DNA from: Amycolatopsis benzoatilytica AK 16/65 | Lineage (GTDB): Bacteria > Actinomycetota > Actinomycetes > Mycobacteriales > Pseudonocardiaceae | Length of the DNA stretch: 64,000 nt | Reading direction: 5' to 3' | Assembly (NCBI RefSeq): GCF_000383915.1 | Contig: NZ_KB912942.1 | Coordinates: 8,016,470 to 8,080,469, forward strand | In this document: positions 57,772 to 64,000 of the stretch, one piece after another | Layout of the letters: every line of letters begins with the position of its first letter | Numbering within the stretch: position 1 is the first letter of the stretch | Program-made: the position numbers and the translations under genes | The notes under the pieces: generated by a model | Told to the model about the DNA's origin: nothing | What the model saw: the letters and a program-made list of their open reading frames with translations, nothing else | The model's database searches: none

Positions 57772-58328
57772 TTCGGCGACCGGCCGAGCAGCGCGGCGAG
57801 CCGGTCCAGCGGCGACGCGTCCCCGGCGACTGGTACCGGCGGTGCGAACGGACGGCGTCCTGGCGGCAGGTCGGCGATTTTCGCTTGGCTGAACTCGATG
57901 TGCCGGGCCACGACAGTGTCGTCGAAGGCGGGCTTCTGGCCGGTCGCGACGGCCAGGTCCCAGCCGTGCACGAGGTGCTCCGTGCCGAGCAAGCGCGCCG
58001 CGGCGGCCCCGGGCACCGATCCGGCGGGGACGGTGTACTGCCCCGCCAGCACGCCCGGCTTGCCGAACTCGGCGAGCAGCTTCGCGGCAGCTCGCCGGTA
58101 GGCGGCGGCCGGATCGGCTCCGAGCACGTCCTCGGACTTCGGGTCCAGCGAGCCGCCGGGTGCGCCGCGCAGGACGTCGGTGAACAGCCGATGCCCGAGG
58201 ACAAGGTGGTTCACCAGCTCGCGGACGGTCCACTCCGGGCACGGAGTCGGCTTGTCCCATCGGGCGATGCCGGCGATCAGGTCACCGGCGGAGTCGAGGA
58301 CAGCGGCGAGGTCGGCTACCGGGTTCAT
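57768..58328 (-). CDS. TIGR03086-type metal-binding protein (DinB/MDMPI fold)
   Basis: 186 aa. Four-helix MDMPI fold: KPTPCPEWTVRELVNHLVLG (metal His), RLLGTEHLVHGWDLAVATGQ (two further His). Actinobacterial relatives bind Zn or use mycothiol; exact role unknown. ATG 58328. Divergent from the ECF sigma gene; such pairs are commonly co-controlled. Confidence 0.85.
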   Translation of the reverse strand: MNPVADLAAVLDSAGDLIAGIARWDKPTPCPEWTVRELVNHLVLGHRLFTDVLRGAPGGSLDPKSEDVLGADPAAAYRRAAAKLLAEFGKPGVLAGQYTVPAGSVPGAAAARLLGTEHLVHGWDLAVATGQKPAFDDTVVARHIEFSQAKIADLPPGRRPFAPPVPVAGDASPLDRLAALLGRSPN

Positions 58329-58398
58329 GGGAACTGCCTTTCGTAGGGTCGTCTGTCGAGACACCGGCGGGCCCGGGAACGGAACGGTCCGTGGCAGG

Positions 58399-59367
58399 AT
58401 GCGACAGGTGGGCCAGGAAACGCTCGATCGCGCACGCGCCGGGGACGCGCACGCCTTCCGCGAGCTGGTCGGCCCGTACCAGCACGAGCTGCAGGTGCAC
58501 TGCTACCGCATCCTCGGCTCGCTCACCGACGCCGAGGACATGCTGCAAGAGACCTTGCTGGCGGCCTGGCGCGGCCTGGACGGTTATGCCGGCCGCGCAT
58601 CTCTGCGGGCGTGGCTGTACCGGATCGCCACCAACCGCTGCCTCAACGCGATCCGCGACGCTGGCCGCCGCATCCCGGCCGAGCCCACACCGCCGTTCAC
58701 TCCGACGGAGCCGAGCCGCCGCACCGAGGTGACCTGGCTGCAGCCCGCGCCGGACGATCCGGCTGACCAGTACCACGCCAAGGAGAATTTCGCGCTGGCG
58801 TTCGTCGCCGCACTGCAGCGGCTTCCACCGCGGCAGGCGGCCGTTCTGGTGCTGCGGGACGTGCTCGACTTTCCCGCCGGGGACGTGGCGGAGATGCTCG
58901 ACACCAGTGTCACCGCGGTGAAAGGCGCTCTGCAACGCGCGCGGGCTCAGCTGCGCCAGACCGTGGAGCCCGCCCCGCCCGCGCCGCGGGAACGTGAACT
59001 CGCGCAACGGTTCGCCGACGCGTTCAGCGCGGGAGACGTCGCAGGGGTCGTCGAGCTGCTGACCGACGACGGCTGGCTCGCGATGCCGCCGGCACCGCAC
59101 GAGTACGTCGGCCACGCGGATGTCTGGGCGTTCCTGACGATGTTCAGGCAATGGCGCGGGGACCGCCGGTTCCGGCTGGTCCCGACGCGCGCGAACACGC
59201 ACCCGGCGTTCGGCTGCTATCTCACCGAATCCGGTGGAACGACTGGGTATCCGGCCGGAATCCTGGTTTTGGAGCCGTGCGGCGACCGGATCCGTACCGT
59301 CACCTGGTTTCTGGAGGCGGCCTTGTTCGCCCGGTTCGGCCTGCCCGCCGAGGTGTCGGCGTGCTGA
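58399..59367 (+). CDS. ECF sigma factor with C-terminal SnoaL-like domain
   Basis: 322 aa. Region 2 (AFRELVGPYQHELQVHCYRI, GSLTDAEDMLQETLLAAWRG, LRAWLYRIATNRCLNAIRDA), region 4 (ALQRLPPRQAAVLVLRDVLD, VAEMLDTSVTAVKGALQRAR), then a SnoaL/NTF2-like domain (about residues 205-310). This SigJ/SigG-like class is thought to be autoregulated by its own C-terminal domain without an anti-sigma factor. The last 7 bp overlap the AAA ATPase start. Confidence 0.88.
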   Translation: MRQVGQETLDRARAGDAHAFRELVGPYQHELQVHCYRILGSLTDAEDMLQETLLAAWRGLDGYAGRASLRAWLYRIATNRCLNAIRDAGRRIPAEPTPPFTPTEPSRRTEVTWLQPAPDDPADQYHAKENFALAFVAALQRLPPRQAAVLVLRDVLDFPAGDVAEMLDTSVTAVKGALQRARAQLRQTVEPAPPAPRERELAQRFADAFSAGDVAGVVELLTDDGWLAMPPAPHEYVGHADVWAFLTMFRQWRGDRRFRLVPTRANTHPAFGCYLTESGGTTGYPAGILVLEPCGDRIRTVTWFLEAALFARFGLPAEVSAC

Positions 59368-60515
59368 CGACTCTGGCGATCCAGAACTACCGCTCGCTGC
59401 GTGACTTGGTGCTGCCGCTGTCGCGGCTCACCGTGATCGTCGGCGCGAACGGCACCGGAAAGTCCAGTCTGTACCGCGCGTTGCGGCTGCTGGCCGACGC
59501 TGGCCGCAACGGCGCCGTCGCCGCGCTGGCCGGGGAAGGCGGGCTGCCGTCGACGCTGTGGGCAGGACCGGAGTCGATCGGCCGCGCGGTGCGGGAGGGC
59601 CGGGCACCGGTGCGGGGTGTGGCTCGGAAGGAACCGGTCGGCCTGCGGCTCGGCTACTCCGGCGACGATTTCGGCTACGCGCTGGACTTCGGGCTGCCGG
59701 TACCCGAAAACACCGCGTTCAACCTGGATCCGGAGTACAAACGCGAATCCGTCTGGCACGGCCCGGTGCTGCGTTCGTCCGCGCTGCTGGCCGACCGCTC
59801 CGGCAGCCGGGTCCGTATCCGCGACGAGTCCGGCGGCTGGACCGACAGTGGTCGCTCGATCGCGCTCACCGACAGCATGGTGAGCGAGTTCGCCGACCCG
59901 CGGCGATGCCCGGAGCTGCTGCTCGTGCGCGAACGGCTTCGCGCCTGGCGGTTCTACGACCAGTTCCGCACCGATGCCGGCTCACCCGCCCGGCAAAGCC
60001 GCATCGGCACCCGCACTTGGGCGCTCGACCATGACGGCAGCGACCTGGCCGCCGCGCTGCGCACCATCCAGGAGTCCGCCGCCGACGTCGTCCTCGCCAC
60101 CGCGATCGACGACGCCTTTCCCGGCTCCCGGGTCGAAGTGGCGGCCACCGACGGCCGGTTCGACCTGCGGTTTCACCAGCACGGCCTGCTGCGCCCGCTG
60201 AGCGCGGCGGAGCTGTCCGACGGCACCCTGCGATACCTGTTGTGGGCGGCCGCGCTGCTCAGCCCGCGGCCGCCGGAGCTGCTCGTGCTGAACGAACCGG
60301 AGACCAGCCTGCACCCGGATCTGCTGCCCGCGCTGGCCGCGCTGATCACGGCCGCGGCGAAGAAGACGCAGGTGCTGGTGGTATCGCATTCCCAGCTGCT
60401 GGTGCGGTTCCTGGAAGACGCGTCGGTGCTGGAGCTGGAGAAGGACTTCGGCCAGACGGTGGTGGCCGGCCAGGGGCGACTGGACCGGCCGGCCTGGCAT
60501 TGGCCGAAGCGGTGA
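59361..60515 (+). CDS. AAA ATPase (RecF/SMC-like, AAA_21)
   Basis: 384 aa. Walker A VGANGTGKSSLYRAL, signature LSAAELSDGTLRYL, Walker B LLVLNEPETSLHPDLLP, and H-loop VVSHSQLLVRF. Single-gene SMC-like ATPases of this group are related to OLD/AbiEii-like systems and RecF; no TOPRIM nuclease domain is present. GTG 59361 lies inside the sigma factor gene (7-bp overlap), so it is translated from the sigma transcript. Confidence 0.83.
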   Translation: MLTTLAIQNYRSLRDLVLPLSRLTVIVGANGTGKSSLYRALRLLADAGRNGAVAALAGEGGLPSTLWAGPESIGRAVREGRAPVRGVARKEPVGLRLGYSGDDFGYALDFGLPVPENTAFNLDPEYKRESVWHGPVLRSSALLADRSGSRVRIRDESGGWTDSGRSIALTDSMVSEFADPRRCPELLLVRERLRAWRFYDQFRTDAGSPARQSRIGTRTWALDHDGSDLAAALRTIQESAADVVLATAIDDAFPGSRVEVAATDGRFDLRFHQHGLLRPLSAAELSDGTLRYLLWAAALLSPRPPELLVLNEPETSLHPDLLPALAALITAAAKKTQVLVVSHSQLLVRFLEDASVLELEKDFGQTVVAGQGRLDRPAWHWPKR

Positions 60516-60567
60516 AATTGGGGAGGCGACAGGCAGCAAGGCAACGCCGGATGGGCGTCCCGCCGAA

Positions 60568-61548
60568 TCAGGGCAACCGCTGCCCCAGCAGCAGTGAACT
60601 GACTGAAGCCACGATCAACACGAACAACCCCAACGCCATCCACGGCCGGCTGTCGTCTTCCTTGCGGGTTTCGTACCCGATCTGTTGGCCGAGGTCCGCG
60701 TAGACCTGTTTGATCGCCTCCGCGCTGGCCGCTTTGTAGAACTGCCCGCCGGAAAGTTCCGCGGTCTGGCGGACCGCGTCGTCGTCGACCGGGACCGGCA
60801 CCTGGCGCCCGTCGATGTCGACCGTGCCGTCCGAAGTGCCGAACGAGATTCCGGCGATCGGTGCGTTGTGCTGCTTCGCCGCTTGCGCCGCGGTGAAACA
60901 GCCGCGGGGCGAGTTGAGATCGTCGGGGACCGTTTCCTTGCCGTCGGTCATCAGCACGATCCGGGCCGGCGGCGGGCCGTCCGGGCCGGTGACCACCGAT
61001 TCGATGCTGTCGATCGCCTGCAGCGCGGCATAGATCCCCTCCCCGGTCGCGGTGGACGGGGCGAGTTTCAGAGTGTCGATCTGGTGGATCACCGGGTCCC
61101 GCTGGACAGTCGGCGACACCAGCGTCGTCGCGGACCCGGCGAAGGAAACCAGGCCGAGGTTGATGCCGGGCGGTAGATCGCGGACGAACGTGCGCGCGGC
61201 TTCCTGCGCGGCCTGCAGCCGGGTTGGGACGATGTCGGTGGACTGCATGGACAGCGACACATCGATCACCAGCATCACGGTCGCCCGGTTGCGGGGAACT
61301 CGATGATCGGCGGTCGGTCCGGCCATGCCGATCGTGAACAGCGAGAGCGACACCATCAGCAGCGCGGCCGGAAGATGCCTGCGCCTGCCGAGGGCGCGCG
61401 GAGCGACCCGGTCCAGCAGGGACAGGTTGGCGAACCGGAGCACGCGCTTGCGGCGAGCCCGTTGCGAGAGCAGGTAGCCGACCGCGATCGCGGCGACGAC
61501 GACGAACAGCAGGAACCACCAGGGCGCGGCGAAACCGGACAGGCTCAT
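60568..61548 (-). CDS. VWA-domain membrane protein (BatA/Rv1481-like)
   Basis: 326 aa. N-terminal helices (PWWFLLFVVVAAIAVGYLL and LPAALLMVSLSLFTIGMAG), VWA domain with MIDAS motif VIDVSLSMQ (DxSxS), TATGEG threonine and VLMTDGK aspartate, and a C-terminal helix (ALGLFVLIVASVSSLLLG). Usually the third gene of a MoxR-DUF58-VWA set, but here its neighbour is a SEDS protein and no MoxR ATPase is in the window. Confidence 0.87.
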   Translation of the reverse strand: MSLSGFAAPWWFLLFVVVAAIAVGYLLSQRARRKRVLRFANLSLLDRVAPRALGRRRHLPAALLMVSLSLFTIGMAGPTADHRVPRNRATVMLVIDVSLSMQSTDIVPTRLQAAQEAARTFVRDLPPGINLGLVSFAGSATTLVSPTVQRDPVIHQIDTLKLAPSTATGEGIYAALQAIDSIESVVTGPDGPPPARIVLMTDGKETVPDDLNSPRGCFTAAQAAKQHNAPIAGISFGTSDGTVDIDGRQVPVPVDDDAVRQTAELSGGQFYKAASAEAIKQVYADLGQQIGYETRKEDDSRPWMALGLFVLIVASVSSLLLGQRLP

Positions 61549-61561
61549 CGCGCACCGCCGG

Positions 61562-62830
61562 TCAGCGAGGCCGGACCGGCCTTCGTGCGCGAGTGGCTTT
61601 GCCGGGGCTGCGGACCGGCCGGTACGGCTCGGGCACCGGCAGCCGCAGGACACGGCCGATTTTGCCCGGGCCGAGGTGGTTGAGGTCGGCCACCGCGGCC
61701 GGTTCGTGCCGGGCGCAACTGGCCAGCACCCCGAACAGGAACATCGTCACGATCAGCGAGGTGCCGCCGTAGGACACCAGCGGCAGCGTCACGCCGGTGA
61801 CCGGCAGCGCGTTCACCACGTATCCGATGTTGACCGCCGCCTGCGCGACCAGCAGCACGGTGATCGTCGCGGCGACGATGCGGATCCACGGGTCGAGGTT
61901 GCGCGTCGCGATCCGCAGGCCGACCAGCGCGAGCCCGGCGAACAGCAGCAGCACCACCGCGCAGCCGAGGAAGCCGAGCTCCTCGCCGATCAGCGCGAAA
62001 ATGAAGTCGTTCTGGACATTCGGCAGGTACTTCCACTTCGACGCGCCCTGTCCGAGCCCGACCCCGAACAGGCCGCCCTCGGCCAGCGCGTACTGCGCCT
62101 GCACCGCCTGGTAGCCGGCACCCGAAGTGTCCGCGTCCGGGGAGAGGAACGACAGCACCCGCGCGAGCCGGTACTGCGCGACCAGCGCGAGGACCACGAA
62201 TCCGGCCACGCCGCCGGCCAGCATCGCGCCGAACAGCCGTCCCGGCGCTCCGGCGAACCACAGCAGCGCCAGCAGCACGATGCCCAGCGAGATCGTCCCG
62301 CTCAGGTTCGGCTGCGCCATCACCAGCGCGAACATCAGCAGCGCGACCGGCACCAGCGGTACCAGCAGATGCCGCCAGTGGTGCAGCAGTTTCGCCTTCA
62401 CCACCAGAATGTGCGCGCCCCACAAGGTCAACGCGACTTTCGCGAGCTCGACCGGCTGCAAGGTCAGCGGCCCGAGCGTGAACCACCGCTGCGCGCCGTT
62501 CACCTTCGCGCCCAGCGGAGTGAGCACCAGCACGAGCAGCACCAGCGTGCCGACCATCAGCATCGGCGAGAGCGATCTGATCCGCCGCAACGGGATCCGG
62601 AGCCCGGCCCACAGCGCGACCAGGCCGATCAAGACGAAGATGATGTGCTTCTGGAAGGTGCTGTACACGCCGCCGGGCTGTGCCGAGGACGCCGACAGCA
62701 CCATGATCACGCCGATCAGCGTCAGCAGGCCGCACAGAGCGAGCACCAGGTGGAAGGACGCCAGCGGACGGGAAAGCCAGCCGACGATCGCGACGGGCAG
62801 CCGAGGCTGCCGGGTCCGGGTCGTTCGCAC
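61562..62830 (-). CDS. SEDS peptidoglycan glycosyltransferase (FtsW/RodA family)
   Basis: 422 aa, about ten membrane helices. Family blocks: VNGAQRWFTLGPLTLQPVEL, RVLSFLSPDADTSGAGYQAV, GLFGVGLGQGASKWKYLPNV, then NDFIFALIGEELGF with the catalytic Asp and GVTLPLVSYGGTSLI near the end. Polymerises lipid II strands with a PBP partner. Not in the dcw cluster, so it may be an extra paralogue (the N-terminal domain alone does not tell FtsW from RodA). Fourteen bp separate it from the VWA gene. Confidence 0.9.
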   Translation of the reverse strand: MRTTRTRQPRLPVAIVGWLSRPLASFHLVLALCGLLTLIGVIMVLSASSAQPGGVYSTFQKHIIFVLIGLVALWAGLRIPLRRIRSLSPMLMVGTLVLLVLVLTPLGAKVNGAQRWFTLGPLTLQPVELAKVALTLWGAHILVVKAKLLHHWRHLLVPLVPVALLMFALVMAQPNLSGTISLGIVLLALLWFAGAPGRLFGAMLAGGVAGFVVLALVAQYRLARVLSFLSPDADTSGAGYQAVQAQYALAEGGLFGVGLGQGASKWKYLPNVQNDFIFALIGEELGFLGCAVVLLLFAGLALVGLRIATRNLDPWIRIVAATITVLLVAQAAVNIGYVVNALPVTGVTLPLVSYGGTSLIVTMFLFGVLASCARHEPAAVADLNHLGPGKIGRVLRLPVPEPYRPVRSPGKATRARRPVRPR

Positions 62831-62964
62831 TGATGCACCGCCGTCCGCTGATTTCCGGGCGCGGTATGCGATCGCGCCGAGCCGAGTATGGCCCAGCGGT
62901 CCGGATAGGACTCAGAGGCGCGCGGGGGACCGGCGGTGTCGGCAGTCTCATTCGCCTTCCCGGG

Positions 62965-64000
62965 TCATTTCACGCACGGGATTCCGCCGCCGCTCAAGGC
63001 GGGCAGGTCGGCGGACTGGCCGGACGCGGGTGGGGCCGGCGCGGCCGAGCTCGGCGAACTCGCCGGGTAGTCGGCGCCGAGCACGACGCGGACGTGGCCG
63101 GGCGGGACATTCGCGTCGGCCTCGGTGGCGAGCCCGCCGAGATCCCCGGCCACCGCGTTCGCCGCCGACGACTCGCCGCTGGGGTAGTAAACCGTCGAAC
63201 GGCTCTGCCGGTGCGTGCTCGTGGTGGTAGTGCCGTGGGCGTATCCCTTGCTGCGCAATTGCTGCTCGACCTGCGCGGCGAGCCCGCCGCGCGCGGTGCT
63301 GTTGACGACGTCGACCACCGCTGCCGAACTGTTGTACGCAGCAGGCGCGGCCTGCGGTTCGCCGCCGCCGCCAGAACCGAGCAGCTGTGCGACCGTGGCC
63401 TGGATCTGCGCCTGGTTGACGAAGTTGACGTCCTCGCCCGCCGGGTCCTTGCCGAAGTGGTCGACCGGCAGCGTCACGAAGCTGACGTCGCCGCCGGTCA
63501 GGCTGGACGCCTGCTTGGCGAAGGACAGCAGGTCGAGTGTGCTGTCCACCGCGGTGTTCTGCTTCGCGACGTCCAGAATCCCTTGGAGTTTTGTCGGATT
63601 CGTGAACGCCCCGCCCTGTTTGAGCTGGTATGCCAGGGAAGCGATGAACGCCTGTTGCCTGCGTTCCCGGTCCAGGTCGGTGAAATTGAGCGACGGGTGC
63701 GCGTAGTCGCGGCGCTGGCGGACGAACGCGACCGCCTGCTCGGCGTCGATCTGCTGCTGTCCGGCGTGGAAGTTCGCGCCGGAGTAGCTGTCCTGAGTGT
63801 TCTCGTTGACGCACACCGTGACCGGCTGGACGACCTGGGCGATCTCGAAGAACGCGACCAGGGTGACTTCGGCGAAATGGTCGATCGGCACTCCGCCGAG
63901 GAACTGGCGCACGGTGTCGATTTCCGCCCGGCGCCCCGCGTCCCGGGCCTGCTGTTCCCGCTGGATCTTGTCGGTGACGTGCTGCGCGGTGAGCTGTTTG
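62965..64000 (-). CDS. LCP-family protein, N-terminus beyond the window
   Basis: Partial: the frame is open to base 64000 (KQLTAQHVTDKIQREQQARD). LytR-CpsA-Psr domain, C-terminal part: VPIDHFAEVTLVAFFEIAQV, AVAFVRQRRDYAHPSLNFTD, then DLDRERRQQAFIASL with the conserved arginines. A LytR_C-type domain follows (SAAVVDVVNSTARGGLAAQV), then a Pro/Ser-rich tail. LCP enzymes attach wall polysaccharides such as arabinogalactan to peptidoglycan, matching the nearby SEDS gene. Confidence 0.88.
   Translation of the reverse strand, partial: KQLTAQHVTDKIQREQQARDAGRRAEIDTVRQFLGGVPIDHFAEVTLVAFFEIAQVVQPVTVCVNENTQDSYSGANFHAGQQQIDAEQAVAFVRQRRDYAHPSLNFTDLDRERRQQAFIASLAYQLKQGGAFTNPTKLQGILDVAKQNTAVDSTLDLLSFAKQASSLTGGDVSFVTLPVDHFGKDPAGEDVNFVNQAQIQATVAQLLGSGGGGEPQAAPAAYNSSAAVVDVVNSTARGGLAAQVEQQLRSKGYAHGTTTTSTHRQSRSTVYYPSGESSAANAVAGDLGGLATEADANVPPGHVRVVLGADYPASSPSSAAPAPPASGQSADLPALSGGGIPCVK

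Noticed and set aside
59361..60515. OLD-type anti-phage nuclease
   Set aside because: The ATPase half is present but no TOPRIM domain and no UvrD-like partner gene follows.
1..64000. tRNA genes, insertion sequences, prophage, integrase sites
   Set aside because: I looked for CCA-ending cloverleafs near gaps, transposase DDE motifs and direct repeats at gap edges and saw none.

Overview
This 64 kb window is a stretch of very GC-rich actinobacterial chromosome. Codon use (GC at third positions), an actinobacterial integration host factor, LCP and SEDS cell-wall genes, deazaflavin-dependent and luciferase-like enzymes, and many TetR/MarR/GntR regulators point to a filamentous member of the Pseudonocardiales. 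Amycolatopsis is my best guess, but that is inference. I see no tRNA, rRNA, insertion sequence, prophage or CRISPR array. The region looks like an accessory catabolic arm: small operons, most with their own regulator and a readable palindromic operator.

Layout. 0-3 kb: mIHF nucleoid protein, isochorismate synthase, Sfp-type PPTase, a small unknown. 3.1-7.7 kb: TetR / acyl-CoA ligase / enoyl-CoA hydratase operon divergent from a YtcJ-like amidohydrolase. 7.8-13 kb: small singletons (TfoX-like, GNAT, a DtxR-family regulator with Mn-type ligands, luciferase-like oxidoreductase, a stand-alone HTH domain, zinc alcohol dehydrogenase, AlkB-type dioxygenase). 13-18 kb: a complete 5-oxoprolinase operon (pxpA, pxpB, pxpC, a YcsI-type hydro-lyase and an MFS transporter) divergent from a GntR regulator. 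18.3-20.9 kb: secreted GH16-ricin glucanase with a DasR-like site, a repeat-rich gap, a membrane protein. 20.9-25.7 kb: aromatic acyl-CoA module (acyl-CoA dehydrogenase, fused salicylyl/aminobenzoyl-CoA monooxygenase-reductase, RidA, PaaX). 25.8-29.5 kb: GNAT, MarR with deazaflavin nitroreductase-like protein, FAD oxidase with LysR.

29.5-30.9 kb holds the most interesting locus: a 25-residue peptide gene ending in AWYGWI with a strong ribosome-binding site, a 16-bp perfect hairpin, and a divergent cytochrome P450. This is the two-gene architecture of the tryptorubin-type atropopeptide RiPPs (tryptorubin core AWYIWY) with a different core. 30.9-34.7 kb: LigD-type polymerase domain, then a cryptic cluster of methyltransferase, degenerate PTPS/QueD-like protein, zinc-type dehydrogenase and CDP-alcohol phosphatidyltransferase. 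34.7-35.1 kb: a gap with a candidate small RNA and a palindromic repeat. 35.7-39.1 kb: alkane hydroxylase operon (AlkB-rubredoxin fusion, ferredoxin, reductase, TetR). 39.4-41.3 kb: large membrane protein. 41.3-51.8 kb: CoA-ester catabolic cluster (LysR, two CaiB-type transferases, two acyl-CoA dehydrogenases, 3-hydroxyacyl-CoA dehydrogenase, beta-propeller, TetR, FAH-family hydrolase, metallo-beta-lactamase-fold hydrolase). 51.9-57.8 kb: P450, TetR with a 22-bp perfect palindrome, TIM-barrel protein and MFS transporter, an orphan SOS box, O-methyltransferase. 57.8-64 kb: MDMPI-type protein, ECF sigma factor overlapping an AAA ATPase, VWA protein, SEDS glycosyltransferase (FtsW/RodA), and an LCP protein cut by the window end.

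Across the window a family of about 50-bp near-perfect palindromes (core GGAATC-T-GATTCC, outer ends TCCGTGA/TCACGGA) recurs in four gaps. Several genes have a -10 hexamer only 7 to 9 nt before the start codon, suggesting leaderless mRNAs. Protein families were assigned by reading motifs; no database search was run.
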